DNA of 64,000 bases from Agaribacillus aureus (GCA_030442055.1 JAUJEB010000004.1:434001-498000), one strand, 5' to 3'; shown: positions 19,268 to 28,609, counted from the first letter of the stretch. The notes: a model not told the origin generated them from the sequence alone. A program made the numbers and translations.

Positions 19268-20776
19268 TTATTTAGTATCTAATTCTATTAGCACCGTAAA
19301 GTATCGGGTACTTTTCAGTATTTCCAGATTATGTTTATGAGGGTAAAGCAACGTCAGCCGCTTTCTTACATTGTTTATCCCAATACCGAAACCTCGTTCT
19401 TTGTAAAAGGTCTTGAATTTTGGATCATAGCTATTTTCAATCTTGAAATGTATTTTGCTTCCTTCGGTAAACAGATTTATGGTCAGGGTGGATTTTTCAT
19501 CGGGATTCATACCATATTTAAAAGCATTTTCTACAAAAGGAATCAATAATAGAGGCGCTATCACATAATTGGCTACATTTCCAAATTCCATACTTATATT
19601 GTGCTTGATAGCGCTTCTAACCGATTGAATGGCTATGTAATCCCTTATATAATTAACCTCATTTTCCAAGGGGATAAAGTTCCGGTTAATATCATCCAGC
19701 ATATACCTGATAAGGCTGGCCAATTTGGCAATACTTTCGGCGGTCTTTGCGGAATCTTCCTTCAGCGCGTAAGCATACAATGTATTTAATGAATTGAAAA
19801 TAAAATGGGGGTTTACCTGCGATTTTAAAAGCTTTAGTTCTGCTTCTTTTTTTCTGCCAAATGTATCCTTGTCTTTGATGCTACTTCGAATAAAATAATA
19901 GAGAGAGGAAACAATTATTAGCAAAACCAGTGAAATGATATACTCTTCTCTTTCTTCCCACGCCGTGCTAAATAGGTATTCCGGAGAACTGCTCTTTTCA
20001 GCGCCTTTTTGCTTAAATAATATTGATAATGACAATGCCCAAAACCACCGGGAAGCGAAATAGGCTAATAAAACAGAAAACGTAGTTGCCACGGCATAGT
20101 GTAGCACCCTCTTTTTCAATAGCAGTCTAGGTATCAGCACTAAAGTATGCAGATAAAAGACTGCCAACTGAATAGTCAGGATCATGGCATTTCCGAATTG
20201 GGCAAATTCAGGGCTTCCAAGGATAAAAAAAACGTAAAAAAGCACGACAATGACAGCATTGGCCAATGGTTCGGCGTACTTTCCGGCACTCTTTTTTTTA
20301 TTGAAAGCTACAAGATCAGCACCTTTTCCAACGTGACCTCTTATTAAAAAAATCACGAAAACATAGCTCAAGGATATCGTTAAAACAAAAACAAGGTCGC
20401 TAAGAATTCGGTTGGTATCTGTTTTCCAATCAATGAATCTTTCAAATACTGAAACTGGCTCTCGAGCCTTATCGTGTATGACATAGCCTGACGCCATTAC
20501 CCATTTCAATATAAGAAATGAGATCACATTTACTATCAGCAGACTCAGGGCAACCCACAAAAATTTTTTATGCTTTCGAAAGGAATCAAGAAAATAAAAA
20601 AATTGCCCATAAAACACTGCGATGGCAATCATAAAAGTAGTAAATGCCAATGGCCTGTCACCAAAACTATTAACCGGAAAAAATGAAAAGCTCACACTCC
20701 TTATGGCCAATAATATAGCTACGCTGGCGACAATAACATGCAAAACAGGCTCGAAGGACTTTAGTTTAACTTTCAA
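19268..20776 (-). CDS. LytS/YehU-type sensor histidine kinase
   Basis: The product is 502 residues. Several transmembrane segments occupy the first 300 residues (about 10-30, 44-64, 73-92, 127-146, 172-188, 195-218, 226-250 and 279-297). They are followed by a His_kinase domain with phosphoacceptor His324 in SQVNPHFIFNSLNTLY and a C-terminal HATPase region (FVENAFKYGM, GFGIGINNVRKRL). The signal is unknown; no extracytoplasmic sensor domain is obvious. The start is a TTG at 20776: the frame runs back to a stop at about 20819 without any ATG, and a promoter match lies just upstream. It is the first gene of a three-gene operon. Confidence 0.9.
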   Translation of the reverse strand: MKVKLKSFEPVLHVIVASVAILLAIRSVSFSFFPVNSFGDRPLAFTTFMIAIAVFYGQFFYFLDSFRKHKKFLWVALSLLIVNVISFLILKWVMASGYVIHDKAREPVSVFERFIDWKTDTNRILSDLVFVLTISLSYVFVIFLIRGHVGKGADLVAFNKKKSAGKYAEPLANAVIVVLFYVFFILGSPEFAQFGNAMILTIQLAVFYLHTLVLIPRLLLKKRVLHYAVATTFSVLLAYFASRWFWALSLSILFKQKGAEKSSSPEYLFSTAWEEREEYIISLVLLIIVSSLYYFIRSSIKDKDTFGRKKEAELKLLKSQVNPHFIFNSLNTLYAYALKEDSAKTAESIAKLASLIRYMLDDINRNFIPLENEVNYIRDYIAIQSVRSAIKHNISMEFGNVANYVIAPLLLIPFVENAFKYGMNPDEKSTLTINLFTEGSKIHFKIENSYDPKFKTFYKERGFGIGINNVRKRLTLLYPHKHNLEILKSTRYFTVLIELDTK

Positions 20777-20813
20777 AATTTTTGGATCAAATGACGATTT
20801 TAGTGAATTGAAA

Positions 20814-20845
20814 CAAAGCTATTCCCCTCACCACATTTTTTCAAA
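20814..20845 (-). promoter_or_regulatory. Candidate promoter of the kinase-regulator-TlpA operon
   Basis: Read leftward, TTTG (20845-20842) is followed after 20 nt by TAGCTTTG (20821-20814). Both the -33 and -7 elements and the spacing match the Bacteroidota consensus. Transcription would start about 30 nt before the TTG start codon of the kinase, which supports that start. Confidence 0.6.
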
Positions 20846-20942
20846 AGAATGTTATGGATCACCTCAAAAATGTGATAGATGGAGTATTCGTAAAAAATTA
20901 ATTTTCCCTGCCTAAACCAGTTATCGTCTAAAGGAATAAATT

Positions 20943-21881
20943 TTAACCTTGGAAATTCAGCGTCTCAGGTTGATTTAACACCGCAAACTGAAACACATCC
21001 TCCCGCGCATAATGCCCGGCGACGTCAAAATCCATTTTACTTTTATGCAGGTCATCCATATTCAAATCCGCATACAGAATTCCTTCTTCATTCCAAAGCG
21101 GGCCTGCCAGAATCTCTCCCTGCGGGTTTATGATAACACTTCCTCCTTTTGACATTATTTCCGGTTGGTCCTTCAATTCTTCGAGGGTTGGGAGATCCGG
21201 AGGATACATGGATTTGGTGACAAATTGGTTACAGCTCAACACAAAACACCGGCCCTCGGTGGCGATGTGGCGCATGGTGGTCTGCCAAGTTTCGCGGTGG
21301 TCAGCGGTTGGCGCCAAGTATAGCTGTACACCTTTTTGATACATGGACATTCTGGCCAGGGGCATATAATTTTCCCAGCAGATAAGGCCTCCCAACACGC
21401 CTAATTCCGTTTTAATAGTACTTAGCGTACTACCATCTCCCTCTCCCCAGATAACCCGCTCCGCGGCTGTGGGTTTTAATTTTTGATGCCTGGCCAATAA
21501 CGCTCCCCGGGGAGAAAAATACAGCAAGGTGCAATATAAAGTGCCACCATTTTCCGCTCTTTCAATAACACCGATAGCCAGATAAACCTTGTTTTCTTTG
21601 GCGATGCTACCGAGTTTTTCTATCTCCTTGCCCTGCATATTCACCGCATTTTCCCAATACCTGAGCCATAATTTTTTCCCCTCTTCCGAACGGCTACCTA
21701 CCACGGTGCCAAAGGTAAACCCCCTCGGATAGGCTGGAATAAATGCCTCTGGAAACAAAATCAATTGCGCTCCCTTTTGGGCAGCCTCTTTTACCAGTAC
21801 CGCTGTTTTTTCCAAGGTCTTGTTAAGATCAAATAACGCCGGGGCCGCCTGAACAACCGCTACCTTGACTGTTTGCATCAT
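20943..21881 (-). CDS. Nitrilase-family carbon-nitrogen hydrolase
   Basis: The product is 312 residues. The catalytic triad is clear: Glu45 (LFPEAFIP), Lys134 (RHQKLKPT) and Cys168 (GLICWENYMPL). The CWENYMPLAR and 'KLKPTAAER' contexts are those of true nitrilases and cyanide-degrading relatives rather than of amidases or carbamoylputrescine hydrolases. It probably converts a nitrile to a carboxylic acid and ammonia; the natural substrate is unknown. It lies 12 bp after the acyl-ACP thioesterase gene, suggesting co-transcription but no obvious common pathway. Confidence 0.9.
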   Translation of the reverse strand: MMQTVKVAVVQAAPALFDLNKTLEKTAVLVKEAAQKGAQLILFPEAFIPAYPRGFTFGTVVGSRSEEGKKLWLRYWENAVNMQGKEIEKLGSIAKENKVYLAIGVIERAENGGTLYCTLLYFSPRGALLARHQKLKPTAAERVIWGEGDGSTLSTIKTELGVLGGLICWENYMPLARMSMYQKGVQLYLAPTADHRETWQTTMRHIATEGRCFVLSCNQFVTKSMYPPDLPTLEELKDQPEIMSKGGSVIINPQGEILAGPLWNEEGILYADLNMDDLHKSKMDFDVAGHYAREDVFQFAVLNQPETLNFQG

Positions 21882-21893
21882 TTTAGAGGAAGA

Positions 21894-22655
21894 TTAGGTT
21901 GGTAAGTATTTATTTTTCAAAGAAACCGTAGCATTGAAGCCTAACTTATTGCAATCACGGTTTGTGCAATGCAGGTAGTAATTATCAGATCCGTCTGGCA
22001 TTTTATCCAACCCCATAGTTATCTCCTCACGGTCGAATATTTCATTTTGAAAATTAATTTGTATCGCCTCCACTGCTTTTTTATCTTCAAAGTGTCGCCC
22101 TATTAAATCGGTAATCCATTTAATGTATTCCGCATTATTCACATGGTGATGCAAATCAATTTCATGAGGATATACTTTTCTGATCTCCTCATAAACAGGA
22201 GAATTTCCAGCATTTATCTTTGGTAGTTCTTCGTTAAGCCCATGTTTCTTATTAAGCGGTATACTGTCTTTCCAATGATCAATCTTTTGCGGGCGTCTCT
22301 TTTTAATATTGACCATCAACCACGCGGACGTGGCACCACCAATTCGCTGCCCTCGGCTATTGGTAATTTCAAAATCACGGATAGCAAATAATGAATCCCA
22401 GGATTTAGGCCAGGTTGTTACGGTTACTTCATCTTCCCAAACCGGGTATTGCTCCATGTTAATTTTTATTTTTGAGAGCACCCAAATCAGGTCCTGCTGT
22501 ATCAATTCCTGGTAACCTATCTGTAAATGATTAGCGTGATTCCAGGCGCATTCCTGGAGATAATAAAATAAAACATGTAGTTTCAGGCTTTTGTCCTTGT
22601 CGGTTTCATAAGATTTTACCCTGAAGGATTCCTGCCATACGGATTTTAATGTCAA
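21894..22655 (-). CDS. Acyl-ACP thioesterase (FatA-like double hotdog)
   Basis: The product is 253 residues with two tandem hotdog folds: the first carries the 'QECAWNHA' helix region and the second the motif DLHHHVNNAEYIKW. This is the bacterial acyl-ACP thioesterase family, which releases free fatty acids or 4-hydroxybenzoyl-type acids from carrier thioesters. The frame opens after a stop at about 22665-22667 and the only sensible start is TTG at 22655, since no in-frame ATG precedes the domain. It is the upstream partner of the nitrilase gene. Confidence 0.88.
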   Translation of the reverse strand: MTLKSVWQESFRVKSYETDKDKSLKLHVLFYYLQECAWNHANHLQIGYQELIQQDLIWVLSKIKINMEQYPVWEDEVTVTTWPKSWDSLFAIRDFEITNSRGQRIGGATSAWLMVNIKKRRPQKIDHWKDSIPLNKKHGLNEELPKINAGNSPVYEEIRKVYPHEIDLHHHVNNAEYIKWITDLIGRHFEDKKAVEAIQINFQNEIFDREEITMGLDKMPDGSDNYYLHCTNRDCNKLGFNATVSLKNKYLPT

Positions 22656-22907
22656 AATGAGCTGTTATGGTTTTCTAATTCATAAATATACATAGCCGAC
22701 ATCAACTTTCGGCAAATCAATTTTAGCATTTTCTTGTATTACCAATTAAGCTGGGGTTCCGCCGTTAATTTTACCGATTCAGGCAGGCAAATAATCTTCC
22801 ATAAGAATACCTGTTACCATCGCAATAAAGAAATTTGGCATAATAGTTGAGATTTTACAGTATGAAAAGAAAATAATCTTCTGTTGAATCTAATCTAATA
22901 TAAAAAG

Positions 22908-23459
22908 ATGCGCAATTTCATCCCACATTTGATCCTGATTGTATGTTTGATCCTGCTTATATGTGCGGCCTCATGTACGCCGCAATTGGTTCCCTATACT
23001 GCCAGAGTACAGGGAGAAACCGGATTAGGGGAAGCCGAACTAAAAAAAGTACAATTTTATAACTCCGACCGAATTGTTTTATTCAGAGAGGTAGGTAAAA
23101 ATACCACCGAAATAGTTTCCGGTGAGATTAAGATTGTCGATGGCAAACAAATAGAAGAAATTGTTATCAATCCGCTCACGCCCGGTGTGCTGGTAAACTC
23201 CGCTGATGGCAAAAGGTTTGGTATTAGCTTCGAACAAGGTCCTGACCGCTATCTCGTTTTTGGCCTAAACCCCAGAAAGGCAGGCACTTACTCTATTTAC
23301 GGCAGGGACTGGAGGAATCACATAGCGACGGTCGACTACGATGGTAAAGAGTTTAAGCTTGCCCCACAAAGTTCAGAGTCTATATTATTGGTAAATCTTA
23401 AAAAGCTAAATGGGTTAAAAGTAAACAGCAGAACTGCCCGGGGCAGATCTGTCAACTAA
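22908..23459 (+). CDS. Putative lipoprotein of unknown function
   Basis: The product is 183 residues. The N-terminus is a long hydrophobic signal ending in ICAASC, a plausible though non-canonical lipobox with Cys23. The mature part is beta-rich and I do not recognise it. The spacing of hydrophobic and Gly/Asn residues (YLVFGLNPRKAGTYSIYG) would fit a small beta-barrel or beta-sandwich. No functional neighbour is evident. Confidence 0.7.
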   Translation: MRNFIPHLILIVCLILLICAASCTPQLVPYTARVQGETGLGEAELKKVQFYNSDRIVLFREVGKNTTEIVSGEIKIVDGKQIEEIVINPLTPGVLVNSADGKRFGISFEQGPDRYLVFGLNPRKAGTYSIYGRDWRNHIATVDYDGKEFKLAPQSSESILLVNLKKLNGLKVNSRTARGRSVN

Positions 23460-23627
23460 CTTCCTCAAGGTCTAAAACCCACTGATTTCCGCTTAAATCG
23501 AGCTATTTTGTTTTTGCGGAAGGCATGTCTGTAAGATTTTCAGCCAGGCTCCGCAGGAACTGAATTAAAATGGTCTGAACTTTAAGTTTTATTCTACACG
23601 CAATCACAATAAAATTTTTTACAGACC

Positions 23628-24116
23628 ATGAAAAAAAACATACTATGGCTTTTTGTATTGGCATTTAGTTTAATTTTAAATGCCTGCAGCGACGACGACG
23701 GTTCGCTTTCGGTAAACTTTAAGGATCAACCGGCACAGGGTCAAATCAACGGAGAAGCCTGGACAATTGGATCAGGCACCGCTGAAATGAGTGCTGATGA
23801 AATTAGTATCGACCTATTTAGTAGTGTATCTCAGGCTTCAAGTCCATGCGACATCTTCATTGACGATTATGCACAGGCATTTTTTTTCATTCCAAAAAAA
23901 GTTGGAAAATATGACCTCAACATAAGCCTGACCAATTTTCAGGAATCTCAAACCGTTACTTTTTTTGTTCCTGAGGGAACCATTAATATTGTTGCCTCAA
24001 AGGGTGCCGTGGAGATATTAAGTATTTCAGAAACAGAAGTAACCGGAAGAATGGATGTGCGACATGACAGTGAAACCAGTGTAAATGGTAATTTCACATT
24101 AACCGTATGTGAATAA
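23628..24116 (+). CDS. Lipoprotein of unknown function
   Basis: The product is 162 residues. A signal peptide ends with the lipobox LNAC followed by SDDDGS; the acidic residues after Cys are the typical Bacteroidota surface-export signal, so the protein may face outward. The rest is beta-rich and resembles small lipoproteins that carry a calycin-like or Ig-like fold, but I cannot name the family. A strong terminator follows at 24141. Confidence 0.75.
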   Translation: MKKNILWLFVLAFSLILNACSDDDGSLSVNFKDQPAQGQINGEAWTIGSGTAEMSADEISIDLFSSVSQASSPCDIFIDDYAQAFFFIPKKVGKYDLNISLTNFQESQTVTFFVPEGTINIVASKGAVEILSISETEVTGRMDVRHDSETSVNGNFTLTVCE

Positions 24117-24140
24117 AACTTTTTTTAAAAAATCAAATAA

Positions 24141-24174
24141 AATAGCGCCAACGACAAATTGGCGCTATTTTTTA
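24141..24174. terminator. Bidirectional Rho-independent terminator
   Basis: A perfect 11-bp stem pairs AATAGCGCCAA (24141-24151) with TTGGCGCTATT (24159-24169) over a 7-nt loop, with a T-run on the right and an A-rich run on the left. It lies between convergent genes (stops at 24116 and 24201) and would serve both. Confidence 0.9.
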
Positions 24175-24200
24175 TATCCAATATTAGTTTCAAACTTTAC

Positions 24201-25652
24201 CTAGACGCCCAGCGACCAGCCGTCCCTGTATTCCCTTTTCACAAACTCATTGGCCAGATCAAAGTTTGTAATTTTCATCGCCTCACCGTCCCAATCAAGT
24301 CTTTTGCGGCCGGGATAGGTCCACGGGGCCCAATCGGTCGGTTTTTTGCCGTCTTTTAAAACCTTATGGTTATAACTCCTTACCGCCAGATTTCCCATTA
24401 AGATCATTTCAGTTAAAGGGCCTGCAATATCAAAGTTAGAGGCTGTTTGCTCACCCCCTTTGCAAGCATTTACCCAGCTTTGCTGATGCCCCTCTTCTAT
24501 GCGGCGGAACATGGGTTTGGGAGGTGTAAATTCCTTCATTTTGCTGAGAGGTAACAACCTTGGATTAGCGCCATAGGTATCACACATCAACTTACCCTTG
24601 GTGCCCTCAAAAATAACACCGCCACCACCATCACCCATGGGTTCATCGTGTCCCAATTCATCGGGGCGCTCCGGTCTTAATCCCCCATCGTACCAGGCCA
24701 GTTTTACCGCTGGCAACCCATCCCTTGCCGGAAAATTAAAATGGATTTTTGTGGATGGCGGAAAGCTGTCGTTGTAGTCGGCAAGGACAAAATCACTTTC
24801 ATACACTGCTGTTACACTGGCTTCTACCGAAGTGGGATAGCCCAGTTTAAGCGCCCGAAAAGCAACATCCACGATGTGACAAGCCATATCCCCAAGAGCA
24901 CCCGTACCAAAATCCCACCAGCCACGCCATTTAAAAGGCAGATAATCGGGGTGATAATCTCTGAATTTTGCAGGTCCCAACCATAAATCCCAGTCCAGGG
25001 TGTCGGGAATCTTTGAGCCTCCTTTTGGGGTGGCTATTCCCTGCGGCCAGATAGGGCGGTTGGTCCAGCAATGTACAGTGGTTACCTCTCCAATGATACC
25101 TGACTGAATTATTTCAACTGTTTGCCAGGTACCTTCTCCGGAGGCACCCTGGTTACCCATTTGCGTTACCAGTTTGTTTTTTCTTGCCACCTCTGTCAAC
25201 ATTCTGGCCTCATATACATTGTGTGTTAAAGGTTTTTCCACATAGACATGTTTTCCCATTTGCATGGCTGCCATGGCTGCCACCGCGTGTGTGTGGTCAG
25301 GTGTGGCAATAGTTACGGCATCAATGTCTTTTTGCTTCTCCAGCATCACCCTGAAATCGCGATACCGGGGGGCTTTTTCAAACTTTTCAAAAGTTTTTGC
25401 CGCGGTTACATCGTCCACATCGCACAAGGCGACAATATTTGTTGTTCCGTTATTAAAAACACCGTTTAACACACCCCTGCCACGTCCGCCAACGCCAATA
25501 CCGGCCACATTTAATTTATCACTCGGCGCCAGGTATCCGTTCCCTCCAAGCACATATCTGGGAACGATCATGAAACCCGCCCCGGCCGCTGAAAAATCCC
25601 GGATAAATTTGCGTCGCCTGATCGGGGGTGTCTTTTTTGATTCTGTTTTCAT
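24201..25652 (-). CDS. Tat-exported Gfo/Idh/MocA family oxidoreductase
   Basis: The product is 483 residues. The N-terminus holds a twin-arginine signal (RRRKFIRDFSAAGAG, residues about 12-26), so the folded protein with its cofactor is exported. A Rossmann NAD(P) motif (VAGIGVGGRGRGV) begins near residue 49, and EKPLTHN gives the conserved Lys of the family's EKP motif. The C-terminal part is the usual oxidoreductase alpha/beta domain. Such exported members are common in Bacteroidota and Planctomycetes and act on sugars or inositol-like compounds; the substrate here is not visible. It is transcribed alone. Confidence 0.9.
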   Translation of the reverse strand: MKTESKKTPPIRRRKFIRDFSAAGAGFMIVPRYVLGGNGYLAPSDKLNVAGIGVGGRGRGVLNGVFNNGTTNIVALCDVDDVTAAKTFEKFEKAPRYRDFRVMLEKQKDIDAVTIATPDHTHAVAAMAAMQMGKHVYVEKPLTHNVYEARMLTEVARKNKLVTQMGNQGASGEGTWQTVEIIQSGIIGEVTTVHCWTNRPIWPQGIATPKGGSKIPDTLDWDLWLGPAKFRDYHPDYLPFKWRGWWDFGTGALGDMACHIVDVAFRALKLGYPTSVEASVTAVYESDFVLADYNDSFPPSTKIHFNFPARDGLPAVKLAWYDGGLRPERPDELGHDEPMGDGGGGVIFEGTKGKLMCDTYGANPRLLPLSKMKEFTPPKPMFRRIEEGHQQSWVNACKGGEQTASNFDIAGPLTEMILMGNLAVRSYNHKVLKDGKKPTDWAPWTYPGRKRLDWDGEAMKITNFDLANEFVKREYRDGWSLGV

Positions 25653-25878
25653 ACCAAAGAGTTAAGTTATAATTCCGGCTTTAAGTTAAAAATTTTATTA
25701 TGAATTAGCATAGTATAAGCCTATTAACCATCACTAATTGGCATAATTATATAGATTTGGCTTCTGCGAATCCACCAACCGGTAACACTACGGGAAAAAG
25801 TGATGCTTAAAACTTTATTTATATTTTATAACAACCATTGAACCTATATACCGTTGTTTAAGGTTGAAGAGAGAAGTC

Positions 25879-27006
25879 ATGGTTGATAATAATCGTTCAC
25901 TACTTTTTATTCCAGATATTACCGGTTTCACCAAATTTGTAAACCAAACCGAAATTGAACATAGCCAGCATATCATATCCGAATTGCTGGAGTTAATTGT
26001 AGATTCCAACAAGATTAGTATGGAGGTTTCGGAAGTAGAGGGAGACGCGGTGCTGTTTTTCAAGCACAATTCAGTACCTGATTTGGTGGAAATCATTGAA
26101 CAGGTCAAACAGACCTTCCTGGACTTTCACAATCACCTTAAGTCATACGAATCCAAAAGAATTTGTAACTGCGGTGCCTGCAGTACCGCCATCAATTTGT
26201 CGCTCAAGTTCATCATACATCAAGGAGAAATCGGATTTACAGAAGTCAAAGGACATAAAAAGCCATTTGGCGCAGACTTGATACTTGTACATCGCCTGCT
26301 GAAAAACAATATCCCGGAAAAAGAATATCTTTTGCTTACGGATTCATTCTCCATACAAAATCAGCAAAACAACCATAGTAAAGACACCGCCTGGCTAAAC
26401 TATGAGCGCGGTGATATCACCTATGAAAATATCGGCGAGATCATTTACAATTATGCAAAACTAAGCCCATTGCACCAATGGGTAAAAAAACCGGCACCTC
26501 CAAAGTTGGCTGAAAAGGTAAAAAATCCCATTACCGAGCAGGTTTTTATCGACCTCCCGATGGAAGCAGTATTTGAAAAAGTAAGTAACTTTAACTACCG
26601 CCTCGAATGGAATCAGGGAGTCGACAAATTGGAATATGAAAAGGAAAGGGTCAATCGCATTGGTACCAGGCACCGGTGTGTCATTGGCAAAAACCAGATC
26701 CTCAATTTCGAAACTACTAAGAACAATTTCGGGAAAGGAAAAATGGTTTACGGAGAAAAAATTATGGATCTGCCTATAGCCAAAGATGCTGCTTTCTATT
26801 ATATTTTGGAAAAAGAGAAAGAAGGAACGCTGGTAACGGCCGAAGTACACATACATCCCAAACCAGTAATAGGCTGGTTGGTATTGCCCGTTTTGAAAAG
26901 AAAATTCAAAAAGAATCTTGGCGTGTTGATCCAAAAGCTGAAAGAAGCGTGTGAAAAAGAAAGCGAGCCCACTTTAATCGCCAGTCAAAACCAGGTCACG
27001 GTATAA
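25879..27006 (+). CDS. DUF2652 (cyclase-like) and SRPBCC two-domain protein
   Basis: The product is about 375 residues from the ATG at 25879; a TTG at 25864 is in frame but less likely. Residues 1-190 match DUF2652: PDITGFTKF and VEGDAVLFF resemble the metal-binding segments of class III nucleotide cyclases, and a Cys-rich CNCGAC motif follows. From about residue 210 the C-terminal part looks like a SRPBCC/polyketide-cyclase hydrophobic-pocket domain (ITEQVFIDLPMEAVFEKVSN). The combination suggests ligand binding coupled to a cyclase-like fold, but catalytic cyclase activity is not shown. The 3' end overlaps the convergent cyclase-family gene by 11 bp. Confidence 0.8.
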   Translation: MVDNNRSLLFIPDITGFTKFVNQTEIEHSQHIISELLELIVDSNKISMEVSEVEGDAVLFFKHNSVPDLVEIIEQVKQTFLDFHNHLKSYESKRICNCGACSTAINLSLKFIIHQGEIGFTEVKGHKKPFGADLILVHRLLKNNIPEKEYLLLTDSFSIQNQQNNHSKDTAWLNYERGDITYENIGEIIYNYAKLSPLHQWVKKPAPPKLAEKVKNPITEQVFIDLPMEAVFEKVSNFNYRLEWNQGVDKLEYEKERVNRIGTRHRCVIGKNQILNFETTKNNFGKGKMVYGEKIMDLPIAKDAAFYYILEKEKEGTLVTAEVHIHPKPVIGWLVLPVLKRKFKKNLGVLIQKLKEACEKESEPTLIASQNQVTV

Positions 27007-27820
27007 GCCCAACAATGCGCAAGGGAGCGCCACTTCCACCCTTAATTTTCATAGGTAAAGCCATAACCCAGGCCCCTTTAACTGGTAACAGATTTAAATT
27101 GGCAACATTTTCAAACGCCGGTATATTATGTTCGAAAAGTATCCTGTGCGTTTCAAATAACTTGGATTGTCCGTAATCAATACTGGGCGTGTCCAGCCCA
27201 ACCGCTTTTATCTTTCGGTTTTTAACCAGCCAGGTTGCTGTCTCGGGATGAATGCCTGGAAAATGCAGATTATCCACACCTTCCTGCCCAAGCTTCAATG
27301 TTCCCAAATATTTTTTCCTGTCCGGCCAAAATTTTCCATAGCCGGTCCTGAAAAGCAATATGCAATGATCGGGAAGTGTTCCATTTTCTTTCTCCCAGTT
27401 TTCAATGTCTTGTATGGTAATTTGGTAATCACGGTTATCGACACATTGATCGGATACATCTATTACCATAGACTGCCCGTTTAACTGATCGATAGGCAGT
27501 TGATCCACGGTCTTCCTCCCTTCAAAAAAATGTATTGGGGCATCCAGGTGTGTTCCTCCATGCTCAGCGGAACTGAATTCAAAAGCTGCATAGTAATAAT
27601 CTCCATCCGTTTTTCCTTCAAAAACCGTATCCAGCTGAAAGCCTTCTGCCGTAGGCCAATAGATCGTTTTCCTGTCAAAATCATAAGTCAGGTCTATCCA
27701 GCTCCCGTCTGGAAAAGATAATTGTGTCACCTGATTAATTAAAAAACCCTTTTTTTCTTCCTTACCTCCACAGGCCTGCAATAACACTAATAATGACGCT
27801 ATCAAAAATTGCTTGGACAT
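26996..27820 (-). CDS. Cyclase-family hydrolase, kynurenine formamidase-like lipoprotein
   Basis: The product is 274 residues. The metal-binding signature H-G-G-T-H-L-D-A-P-x-H is present (His87, His91, Asp93, His97), as in the cyclase/isatin-hydrolase/kynurenine formamidase family (PF04199). The N-terminus is a signal with lipobox LQAC at Cys17, so it is anchored in the periplasm or outer membrane. This is unusual for kynurenine formamidase itself, so another amide or ester substrate is possible. It overlaps the tail of the convergent DUF2652 gene by 11 bp. Confidence 0.85.
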   Translation of the reverse strand: MSKQFLIASLLVLLQACGGKEEKKGFLINQVTQLSFPDGSWIDLTYDFDRKTIYWPTAEGFQLDTVFEGKTDGDYYYAAFEFSSAEHGGTHLDAPIHFFEGRKTVDQLPIDQLNGQSMVIDVSDQCVDNRDYQITIQDIENWEKENGTLPDHCILLFRTGYGKFWPDRKKYLGTLKLGQEGVDNLHFPGIHPETATWLVKNRKIKAVGLDTPSIDYGQSKLFETHRILFEHNIPAFENVANLNLLPVKGAWVMALPMKIKGGSGAPLRIVGLIP

Positions 27821-27974
27821 AATACTCAGATATTTTTATGAAAACAATTCAAGATTATTACCGGATTAATCTTACAGAAAGTTAGAGAATATTGAGAAAA
27901 TCCTGACATAATTTATATCATTTTCATTTATATTAAAATTTAGCAATTTAATAGCGAAAGACTAAATAAAATCT

Positions 27975-27982
27975 TAATTTTG
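27975..27982 (+). promoter_or_regulatory. Candidate -7 element overlapping the apparent start of the sigma factor gene
   Basis: TAATTTTG followed by C is an exact TAnnTTTG match. It contains the TTG (27980-27982) that opens the longest frame of the ECF sigma gene, so that TTG is unlikely to be the real start. Transcription from here would give a nearly leaderless mRNA beginning near GTG 27995 or 28001. Confidence 0.4.
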
Positions 27983-27994
27983 CAGCTAAATTAT

Positions 27995-28609
27995 GTGAAT
28001 GTGGATCAGAATGAAACGATAACATTATACCAGCCATTGCTTTATTCAATCGCCTATAAAATGGTTGGTACTGTTATGGACGCAGAGGATATAGTTCAGG
28101 ATACCTTTCTGAAATGGCTTAAAACCGAGCAGCGGAAAATTAATAATACCAAAGCCTATTTAATCAAGTCGGTAACTAATACTTGCATTAATCACATCAA
28201 TCAGCTGAATAAGAAGAAAGAAAACCTGCTTGATTCTATCAATCATCCTTCCTTTATTGATAAAATTGAATTGCCAAATTTTGACTTTAAAAACGAACTT
28301 TCCGAGGCGATCGGTATCCTGCTGAAGAAGTTGGAACCGTCGGAAAGAGCCGTATTTGTTTTGCGGGAAATTTTCAATTTTGATTATACTGAACTTACAG
28401 AGATCCTCGATAAAAAAAAGGAGAACTGCCGGCAATTGCTTTGCAGGGCCAAGGAAAAACTAAATCAGGAGAAAGATAGATTTAATGTTAATCTGGATGT
28501 GCATACTCAATTTGTAGACAAATTTAAAGGTGCGTGCACTTTTGGAGAAGTTGGAAATTTCATAGAAAATCTTAAAAATGATATCTCCGCAAAGTTGAAT
28601 CACATTTAA
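27995..28609 (+). CDS. ECF RNA polymerase sigma factor
   Basis: The product is about 204 residues. Region 2 is at the N-terminus (LYQPLLYSIAYKMVG and the -10-binding helix MDAEDIVQDTFLKWL); region 4 is centred on SERAVFVLREIFNFDYTELTEIL. It resembles the SigJ/ECF41-type group in having a tail after region 4 (about 40 residues) but lacks the full SnoaL domain of ECF41. The start is uncertain: the frame opens at TTG 27980, no ATG precedes region 2, and GTG 27995 or 28001 is favoured because of the overlapping promoter motif. No anti-sigma gene is adjacent; a desaturase gene follows after 113 bp. Confidence 0.87.
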   Translation: MNVDQNETITLYQPLLYSIAYKMVGTVMDAEDIVQDTFLKWLKTEQRKINNTKAYLIKSVTNTCINHINQLNKKKENLLDSINHPSFIDKIELPNFDFKNELSEAIGILLKKLEPSERAVFVLREIFNFDYTELTEILDKKKENCRQLLCRAKEKLNQEKDRFNVNLDVHTQFVDKFKGACTFGEVGNFIENLKNDISAKLNHI

